From Mycolicibacterium pyrenivorans (lineage in GTDB: Bacteria > Actinomycetota > Actinomycetes > Mycobacteriales > Mycobacteriaceae), in NCBI RefSeq assembly GCF_025821625.1, contig NZ_JACKSH010000206.1, positions 1-45,070 of the forward strand: 45,070 bases of DNA. The letters are read 5' to 3'. Positions 39,149 through 45,070 of this stretch are shown one piece after another. Below the pieces are notes generated by a model. That model did not search any database and had not been told where the DNA came from. It saw nothing but the letters and a program-made list of their open reading frames with translations. The position numbers and the translations under genes are program-made. Positions within the stretch are counted from its first letter, which is position 1, and each line of letters opens with the position of its first letter.

Positions 39149-40414
39149 TCACTGCCGGTAGCTGACCAGGAAGTTGCCGAGCCGTTCGATCGCGTTCGCC
39201 AGGTCACGGGCCCACGGCAGGGTCACGATCCGCAGGTGATCCGGTGTCGGCCAGTTGAACCCGGTGCCCTGGGCGACCAGGATCTTCTCCTGCAGCAGCA
39301 GGTCCAAGACGAGTTGTTCGTCGTCGACGATGTCGTAGACCTCGGGATCCAGGCGCGGGAACGCGTACAGCGCGCCTTCGGGTTTCACGCACGACACCCC
39401 GGGGATCTCGTTGAGCTTCGTCCACGCCACGTCGCGCTGCTCCAGCAACCTGCCCCCGGGCAGCACCAGGTCGTCGATGCTCTGATGGCCGCCCAGGGCC
39501 ACCTGGATGGCATGCTGCGCAGGCACATTCGGGCACAACCGCATGTTCGCCAGCAGGCTGATGCCTTCGATGAAGCTCGTCGCGTGCTCCTTCGGGCCGG
39601 TGATGACCAGCCATCCCGAACGGTATCCGGCCACCCGGTAGGCCTTGGAAAGGCCGTTGAAGGTCAGCGTCAGGACATCGGGCGCCACGGTGGCCATCGC
39701 GATGTGCTGCCGCTCGTCGTAGAGGATCTTGTCGTAGATCTCGTCGGCCAGCAGCATCAGCTCGTGCTTGCGTGCCAGGTCGGCTATCTGGGTGAGGACC
39801 TCGCGGGAGTACACCGCGCCGGTGGGGTTGTTCGGATTGATCACCACGATCGCCTTGGTGCGGTCGGTGATCTTGGATTCCAGATCGGCGATGTCGGGCT
39901 GCCAGCCCTGGGTCTCGTCGCACAGGTAGTGCACCGGGGTGCCGCCCGCCAGCGACGTCGACGCCGTCCACAGCGGGTAGTCCGGAGCGGGGATGAGCAC
40001 CTGGTCACCGTTGTCGAGCAGCGCCTGCAGCGTCATCGTGATCAGCTCGGAGGCGCCGTTGCCCAGGTAGACGTCGTCGATGTCGAAGCGCGGGAACCCG
40101 TCGACCAGTTCGTAGCGGGTGAACACCGCGCGGCGGGCGCTGACGATGCCCTTGGAATCCGAATAACCCTGCGCGTAGGGCAGCGCAGCGATCATGTCGC
40201 GCATGATCACGTCGGGCGCCTCGAAGCCGAACGGCGCCGGGTTGCCGATGTTGAGCTTGAGGATCCGGTGCCCCTCGGCCTCCAGCCGCGACGCGTGCTC
40301 GTGGACCGGCCCGCGGATCTCGTACAGCACGTCCTGCAGCTTGCTCGACTGCGAGAACGTGCGCTGCCGCCCGTGCTGGCCGGTGGCGTGCCACGGCAGG
40401 TGCGAAGTGCTCAT
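39149..40414 (-). CDS. PLP-dependent aminotransferase (AlaA/AspC-like, Rv0337c-like)
   Basis: A 421-residue class I aminotransferase, nearly the same as my recollection of Rv0337c (annotated aspC). The PLP Lys is in LTFNGLSKAYRVAGYRSG, the ring-stacking region is PDYPLWTAS, the cofactor Asn is in VVINPNNPTGAVYS, the Asp in LLADEIYDKILYD, and the carboxylate-binding Arg is in HLRIVTLPW. The close relatives in E. coli are the alanine transaminases AlaA (YfbQ), so alanine or aspartate with 2-oxoglutarate are the expected substrates. ATG 40414 is chosen; a start 9 bases upstream is also in frame. It is 57 bases downstream of the Fe-S reductase on the same strand. Confidence 0.93.
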   Translation of the reverse strand: MSTSHLPWHATGQHGRQRTFSQSSKLQDVLYEIRGPVHEHASRLEAEGHRILKLNIGNPAPFGFEAPDVIMRDMIAALPYAQGYSDSKGIVSARRAVFTRYELVDGFPRFDIDDVYLGNGASELITMTLQALLDNGDQVLIPAPDYPLWTASTSLAGGTPVHYLCDETQGWQPDIADLESKITDRTKAIVVINPNNPTGAVYSREVLTQIADLARKHELMLLADEIYDKILYDERQHIAMATVAPDVLTLTFNGLSKAYRVAGYRSGWLVITGPKEHATSFIEGISLLANMRLCPNVPAQHAIQVALGGHQSIDDLVLPGGRLLEQRDVAWTKLNEIPGVSCVKPEGALYAFPRLDPEVYDIVDDEQLVLDLLLQEKILVAQGTGFNWPTPDHLRIVTLPWARDLANAIERLGNFLVSYRQ

Positions 40415-40471
40415 GGGCACCATCGTCCCATCGGTGTCGAATGAAATAGGAATCCGAGGCCGGACGGTGAC

Positions 40472-43400
40472 CTACCGCTTGCCCGGCGGTCGGGCACCCT
40501 TGGCCAGTCCTAGACCCTTGACCGGCGGCTCCTCTTTGGCGGGTGCCGCCGCGCCGCCGTCGGACGGTGCCGGTGCCGAGTCGCCGTCGCCGGTCGGCAC
40601 GGGAGACGGCTCCGGCTGTGCCGCAGCGGGTTTCGCGGGTGCCGCCGCCTTCTTGGCGCCCGGCCTGCGCGCACCCGGCGCGAGACCCAGACCCTTCACC
40701 TCGGGTTCGGGTGCGGCCGGCGCACTGGGCTCTGCCGGTGCTTCGGATGTCGACGGCTCTTCGGCGGCAGGCGCTGCCGGTGCGGCCTTCTTCTTCGCTC
40801 CGGGGCGCTTGGCGCCGCCGGCGATGCCGAGGCCCTTGACCTCGGGCGCCTTGACCTCGGGCGCCTTGGCAGGAGCCGCCTCGGCCTTGGCCTCGGCGGG
40901 GGCCGCAGAGGCGGATTCGGCCGGTGCGGCCGCGGCCTTCTTGGCGCCGGGCCGCTTGGCCCCGCCGGCGATGCCGAGACCCTTCGGTGCCGGTGCTGCT
41001 GCCGCCGGCTTGTCGTCGGCCGCGGTGTCGGCTGCGGCCTTCTTGGCGCCGGGGCGCTTGGCGGCGCCGGCGATGCCCAGTCCGGTCACGGGCTTGGAGG
41101 CTGTCGACGATTCGGCTTCCGTGGTGGTGTCGGCCCCCGACTTCGTGGCCTCCGCGGGGGCGGCCTCTTCAGCTTCGTCGGCTGCGGGCCGGTCGGTCTT
41201 CGCCGGGGCAGTCGCCGCCACGCGAGCCGCCCGTTCTTCGGCTTCCTTTGCGGCCGTGCCCTTTTCGGGCAGCGTGAAGGTGGCCTTGTCCAGCGAACCC
41301 AGCAGCAGCTGGGCCACATCGAGGACCTCGGCCTTCTCCACGTCCCTGGCGGCGGCGACGTCGTCGACGCCGTCGGTGATCATCACCCGGCAGAACGGGC
41401 ACCCGGTGGCGATCTTCGACGCGCCGGTGTCCATGGCCTCTTCGACGCGTTCCTGGTTGACGCGCTTGCCGATGTGCTCTTCCATCCACATCCGCGCGCC
41501 GCCTGCGCCACAGCACAGACCGCGGTCGGCGTGGCGGGGCATCTCGGTCAGCTTCGCCCCCGAGGCCCCGATCAGTTCCCGCGGCGCGTCGTAGACCTTG
41601 TTGTGCCGACCCAGGTAGCAGGGGTCGTGATAGGTGATGTCCGCTCCGCCGTCACCGTTGGAGTCGACGGACTTGACCGGAACCAGCTTCTTGTCCCTGA
41701 TCAGCCGGTTCAGCAGCTGGGTGTGGTGCAGCACGGTGTAGTGCCCGCCGAGCTGGGGATACTCGCGGCCGAGGGTGTTGAAGCAGTGCGGGCAGGTGAC
41801 CACGACCTTGCGGTCGACCCGCTCGACGCCCTCGAACAGCTCTCCGAGCGTCTCCACGTTCTGCGCGGCGAGCTGCTGGAACAGGAACTCGTTGCCCGAA
41901 CGGCGGGCCGAGTCACCGTTGCAGGTCTCACCTTCGCCAAGCACCAGAAACTTCACGCCCGCCGCAGAGAGCAGCTCGGCGACGGCCTTGGTGGTCTTCT
42001 TCGCCCGATCCTCGTAGGCGCCGGCGCAGCCCACCCAGAACAGGTACTCGAAGCCCTCGAACGATTCGACGTCCTTGCCGTAGACCGGCACGTCGAAGTC
42101 GACCTCGTCGATCCAGTTGGTGCGGTCCTTGGAGTTCTGGCCCCACGGGTTGCCCTTGGTCTCCAGGTTCTTGAACAGCACGCCGAGCTCGCCGGGGAAC
42201 TCGGACTCCATCATCACCTGGTAGCGGCGCATGTCGACGATGTGGTCGATGTGCTCGATGTCGACCGGGCACTGCTCGACGCACGCCCCGCAGGTGGTGC
42301 ACGACCACAGCACGTCGGGGTCGATGACGCCGCCCTCCTCGAGGGTGCCCACCAGCGGACGGGTCGCCTGAAGCGGCGAGTCGGCGGGGATGCGCTCGAA
42401 CCCGGACTCGGGCACGTGCTCGTGCGAGTGCTCCTCGGAGTGCTTCTCGCCGCGCACCTTCTCACCGAGGCCGCCCTCGGGGGTGTTCTCGAGCGGACTC
42501 TCCTTGCCGTCCAGGAAGTACGGCGCCTTCGCGAACATGTGGTCGCGCAGGTTCATGATCACGAGCTTGGGCGACAGTGGCTTGCCGGTGTTCCACGCGG
42601 GGCACTGCGACTGGCAGCGGCCGCATTCGGTGCACGTGGTGAAGTCGAGGTAACCCTTCCAGGTGAAGTCCTCGATCTTGCCGCGGCCCAGCACGGCGTC
42701 CTCGGCGGGATCCTCGAAGTCCACGATCTCGCCCTTGGACTCCACCGGCAGCAGCGGGCCCAGGCCGTCGGGCAGCCGCTTGAACGTCACGTTGATCGGC
42801 GCCAGGCCGATGTGCAGGTGCTTGGAGTGCAGCACGATCAGCAGGAACACCAGCATGATCGCGATGTGCGCGAGCAGGGCGATCGTCTCGATCCACTCGT
42901 TGGCGGGCACGCCGAGCGGGCGCATGATCGCGCCCATGAGCTGGGAGAAGAACGCGCCGTTGCCGTAGGGCAGGTTGCCGACGACGGCGGCCGCGCCGCG
43001 CACCAGCGCGTAGGTCCAGATGACGTTGAAGATCATGAACAGGATCAGCCAGGCGCCGCCGGTGTGCGATCCGTAGAACCGGGAGTCGCGACCGTGCTTC
43101 TTGGGCTCGCGGACGATGCGGATGATCGCGAAGGTGATGATGCCGAGCAGCACGGCGACGGCGAAGAAGTCCTGCAGGAAGCCCAGGACGTCCCACCGGC
43201 CGACGAGCGGGATGTGAAAGTCGTGGTCGACGAGCAGGCCGAACGCCTCGAGGTAGACGGTGGCCAGGACGAAGAAGCCCCACATGGTGAAGAAGTGCGC
43301 GATACCGGGAACGGACCAGCGCAGCAGCCGGGTCTGCCCGAACACCTCTTCGAACTGTGTGGTGATGCGCTTGCGCAGGTGGTCCTTGCGGTTGTTGGAC

Positions 43401-43525
43401 TCGCTCATCGGCTGACCGGACCGGATCAACTTCGTCAGCCACAGCACGCGCTTTGCGGCGAACACCCCGACGACGGCGATCATCAGAACCCCGACGACGA
43501 TCCTGATCAACATCTGCGTATCCAC
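40472..43525 (-). CDS. Large membrane Fe-S reductase with repeated C-terminal tail (Rv0338c-like)
   Basis: A 1017-residue membrane oxidoreductase. Residues 1-250 carry about six membrane helices of a NarI-type cytochrome region. Two 4Fe-4S sites follow: CTECGRCQSQCP and CTTCGACVEQCP. Then two CCG (HdrD/GlpC-type) domains with GEGETCNGDSARRSG, VVVTCPHCFNTLGREYP, ITYHDPCYLGRHNKVYD, LCCGAGGARMWMEE and IATGCPFCR. Residues from about 770 form a low-complexity Ala/Pro/Lys/Glu tail holding five copies of a GLGIAGGAKRPGAKK-like motif, the last ending GARPPGKR. The enzyme probably passes electrons between a soluble donor and the quinone pool; the substrate is unknown. The GTG has GGAGGA just upstream. 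Confidence 0.92.
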   Translation of the reverse strand: MDTQMLIRIVVGVLMIAVVGVFAAKRVLWLTKLIRSGQPMSESNNRKDHLRKRITTQFEEVFGQTRLLRWSVPGIAHFFTMWGFFVLATVYLEAFGLLVDHDFHIPLVGRWDVLGFLQDFFAVAVLLGIITFAIIRIVREPKKHGRDSRFYGSHTGGAWLILFMIFNVIWTYALVRGAAAVVGNLPYGNGAFFSQLMGAIMRPLGVPANEWIETIALLAHIAIMLVFLLIVLHSKHLHIGLAPINVTFKRLPDGLGPLLPVESKGEIVDFEDPAEDAVLGRGKIEDFTWKGYLDFTTCTECGRCQSQCPAWNTGKPLSPKLVIMNLRDHMFAKAPYFLDGKESPLENTPEGGLGEKVRGEKHSEEHSHEHVPESGFERIPADSPLQATRPLVGTLEEGGVIDPDVLWSCTTCGACVEQCPVDIEHIDHIVDMRRYQVMMESEFPGELGVLFKNLETKGNPWGQNSKDRTNWIDEVDFDVPVYGKDVESFEGFEYLFWVGCAGAYEDRAKKTTKAVAELLSAAGVKFLVLGEGETCNGDSARRSGNEFLFQQLAAQNVETLGELFEGVERVDRKVVVTCPHCFNTLGREYPQLGGHYTVLHHTQLLNRLIRDKKLVPVKSVDSNGDGGADITYHDPCYLGRHNKVYDAPRELIGASGAKLTEMPRHADRGLCCGAGGARMWMEEHIGKRVNQERVEEAMDTGASKIATGCPFCRVMITDGVDDVAAARDVEKAEVLDVAQLLLGSLDKATFTLPEKGTAAKEAEERAARVAATAPAKTDRPAADEAEEAAPAEATKSGADTTTEAESSTASKPVTGLGIAGAAKRPGAKKAAADTAADDKPAAAAPAPKGLGIAGGAKRPGAKKAAAAPAESASAAPAEAKAEAAPAKAPEVKAPEVKGLGIAGGAKRPGAKKKAAPAAPAAEEPSTSEAPAEPSAPAAPEPEVKGLGLAPGARRPGAKKAAAPAKPAAAQPEPSPVPTGDGDSAPAPSDGGAAAPAKEEPPVKGLGLAKGARPPGKR

Positions 43526-43545
43526 GCGTGTCCTCCGGTTGTCCG

Positions 43546-43586
43546 GTTACCCGTGGGTAACTTAAACCATGTTACTGTCGAGTAAC
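43546..43586. promoter_or_regulatory. Two 16-bp GTTAC...GTAAC palindromes upstream of the Fe-S reductase
   Basis: Site 1 at 43546-43561 is GTTACCC-GT-GGGTAAC. Site 2 at 43571-43586 is GTTACT-GTCG-AGTAAC. Both are 16 bp and perfectly symmetric, and their centres are 25 bp apart. The start codon at 43525 is 20 bases from site 1. TAAGTT on the minus strand (43559-43564) is a possible -10 overlapping site 1. The layout suggests cooperative binding of a dimeric regulator such as a TetR- or GntR-type protein that can block this promoter. The regulator is not identified. Confidence 0.6.
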
Positions 43587-43661
43587 TTTAGCTCGGTGCC
43601 AGCTCATAGTTGCATCCTGCCGGGAAACGGCGCTACGAAGGCTGTCCTAACTCGGCGGTGC

Positions 43662-45070
43662 TCAGTGTGATGGGGCGAGCATCGCGCGCAGCATCGACAG
43701 CATCTCCGACCGGGATTCCGCGCCGAGTCGGCGGCGGATCCGGGCGACGTGATGCTCGACGGTCTTCGCTGAGATGAACAGCTGCGCGCCGATATCCCGG
43801 TAGGGCATGCCCTGCAGCAGCAGTTCGGCGACCTCCCGTTCACGCTCGGAAAGCTGGGCTGCGGCGGGCCGCGGGGCGGTGACGGTCTGCGGCGCGGCGA
43901 CCGGGCCACGGTCGGCGGGCAGTGAGGCGACCGCCGGCTCCGGGGTCGCGACGGTCTGCTTGAGGTCTCGGGCCAGCTGCAGCATTGCCTGCGAGACCCG
44001 TGGGTCGGAGGTCTGCAGGGCGGCCTGGCCCGCCAGCCGGGTCGCGTCCCACGTGTGCCCGAACTGCGCCAGCGCGCGCGCCGCGGCCGTCACCTCGTCC
44101 CCGTCGACGTGGTTGGCCAGCACCCGAAGCCAGGTCCGGCCGGCCGTGGCCAGCGCCTTCGCGAAGAACGTATGCGGTGCGGCGGCCGTCAGCGCCTGGC
44201 CGTGCGGGGCGACGCCATCCGGCGAGTTGGCGAGGATGCCTGCGTGCACGCCCGCCCAGTGCAGCGGCACCGACCACAGCACCGGATCGCCCAACCCGGC
44301 GAGCAGCGCGAAGGCCTCGTCCACGGCGTGCTGAAGCTGATCGACCTGACGCATCCGCGCCGCGGCCACCCACAGTTCCCCCAACGGCAGCACTGCGTAC
44401 AGATCGGCCGAATACTCCGCCAGCACCTCCATCGCCGAATACCAGTGCTGTTGCATCGCGCCGCTGTCACCGCTGCGCCGCGCGATGCCGGTCTGCAGCG
44501 CGGCCGCCCACAGTGCGTCCCGGCGGTGCAGCGTCGCGTCGCCTGCGGCAGGCACCGCGGCGGCCGCGGCCTGAAGCTGCCCGTCCTGCATGTGCGCCCA
44601 GCCCAGCAGCAGCCGGTGCCGATGAGTGACGAAGATCGCATCCGCGCCGTCGCCCTGCCCGTCGCTGCGCACCGCACGCCCGATCACGCTCCGTGCCCGA
44701 ACCGGGTCGCCACCGTGCAGCGCCGCGAGCGTGACGAGGGCGGCGGGGGTGTCCGGGATGACGACGGACTGGCCGGCGGACGAACTGAAGGCGGCGCCGA
44801 TGGACTGGCTCAATCGTGCCACCGCAACGGGATACGGCTGGTCGAGGGTCATGACCAGCCCCTCGGTGAGGCTGCGCGCAGCCCGCGCCGTCGATGTCGG
44901 GGGCCCCGCGGTCTGCGTGTCCGACGTCGCCCGTGCCGCGGCCCCGTCGCCGGCGGCCAGGGCGGTGATCGTCGCCGCGGCGGCGACGACGGCATCCGGG
45001 GCCGGGCCGAGCCACCGGAACAGGTCATTGGCCTGCGCGGCGCTGCCGTCGTGCAGCGCAATGCTCGCCG
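43662..45070 (-). CDS. LuxR-type transcriptional regulator, C-terminal part (Rv0339c-like)
   Basis: The minus-strand frame stays open to the window edge, so the N-terminus is missing (Rv0339c, from memory, is about 830 aa). The visible 468 codons contain Ala-rich alpha-helical repeats of TPR/MalT-like type, and end with a LuxR/FixJ HTH: LSEREREVAELLLQGMPYRDIGAQL, FISAKTVEHHVARIRRRLG. No receiver domain is seen in the visible part. Such large LuxR-type (LAL-like) proteins usually have an N-terminal ATPase module. It is upstream of the Fe-S reductase on the same strand and 136 bases away, with the double palindrome between, but an HTH of this type is not an obvious match for TetR-like sites. 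Confidence 0.86.
   Translation of the reverse strand, partial: ASIALHDGSAAQANDLFRWLGPAPDAVVAAAATITALAAGDGAAARATSDTQTAGPPTSTARAARSLTEGLVMTLDQPYPVAVARLSQSIGAAFSSSAGQSVVIPDTPAALVTLAALHGGDPVRARSVIGRAVRSDGQGDGADAIFVTHRHRLLLGWAHMQDGQLQAAAAAVPAAGDATLHRRDALWAAALQTGIARRSGDSGAMQQHWYSAMEVLAEYSADLYAVLPLGELWVAAARMRQVDQLQHAVDEAFALLAGLGDPVLWSVPLHWAGVHAGILANSPDGVAPHGQALTAAAPHTFFAKALATAGRTWLRVLANHVDGDEVTAAARALAQFGHTWDATRLAGQAALQTSDPRVSQAMLQLARDLKQTVATPEPAVASLPADRGPVAAPQTVTAPRPAAAQLSEREREVAELLLQGMPYRDIGAQLFISAKTVEHHVARIRRRLGAESRSEMLSMLRAMLAPSH

Noticed and set aside
38753..40444. Plus-strand frame of about 560 codons across the YibE/F start and the aminotransferase
   Set aside because: It spans two recognised genes and an intergenic region in antisense and has no protein-like features.
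41474..43585. Long open frame on the plus strand opposite the Fe-S reductase (about 700 codons)
   Set aside because: It is antisense to a clearly recognised protein, rich in Arg/Val/Glu/Asp/Gln without any domain, and arises from GC-rich codon bias.

Overview
The window looks like chromosomal DNA of a mycobacterium, most likely a fast-growing Mycolicibacterium-type species. The DNA is GC-rich, GTG and TTG starts are common, and many genes match M. tuberculosis proteins in recognisable order: Rv0293c, tam, Rv0308 to Rv0310c, Rv0312, Rv0315, tRNA-Gly, dcd, udgA, rmlA, Rv0337c, Rv0338c, Rv0339c. Comparisons with M. tuberculosis are from memory, not from a search.

Layout. 0-10 kb: a possible EccE3 tail, an alpha/beta hydrolase, trans-aconitate methyltransferase, a glycogen phosphorylase, a small unknown gene with what may be the decayed tail of a paralogue behind it, a PAP2 phosphatase facing a PAP2-diacylglycerol kinase fusion, an ArsR-type regulator with its SRPBCC partner, an exported L,D-transpeptidase-like protein and a SnoaL-like protein. 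10-18 kb: an HNH-endonuclease fragment, an actin/Hsp70-like membrane protein with a Thr-rich tail, lactate dehydrogenase, a MASE1-PAS-SpoIIE phosphatase, a flavin hydroxylase and a nitronate monooxygenase. 18-28 kb: an envelope and metal/redox region with a Thr-tailed SodC lipoprotein, an exported hydrolase-lipocalin fusion, a DUF305 lipoprotein, a two-component system, and an LpqS-like, CysK2, MFS run that matches Rv0847 to Rv0849, then a GH16 glucanase. 28.7-30.1 kb: a possible small insertion bounded by tRNA-Gly(CCC) and a degenerate partial copy of it, carrying an ion-channel-like gene. 30-38 kb: dcd, a DUF7159 protein, udgA, DUF1330, CYP140, a mycothiol-dependent-type enzyme, a SnoaL-like protein and rmlA on the plus strand, facing a YibE/F protein. 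38-45 kb: a minus-strand block of aminotransferase, large Fe-S reductase and a LuxR-type regulator that runs off the window.

How the genes may work together. UdgA and RmlA make nucleotide-sugar precursors for the envelope. SodC, DUF305, LpqS-like and CysK2 suggest periplasmic copper, superoxide and thiol stress handling. Many neighbouring genes overlap at their 3' ends.

No CRISPR array, rRNA, intact insertion sequence or prophage was seen. The most useful leads are the hydrolase-lipocalin fusion, the tRNA-bounded channel segment, paired 16-bp palindromes upstream of the Fe-S reductase, the SodC tail, and several perfect hairpins between genes.
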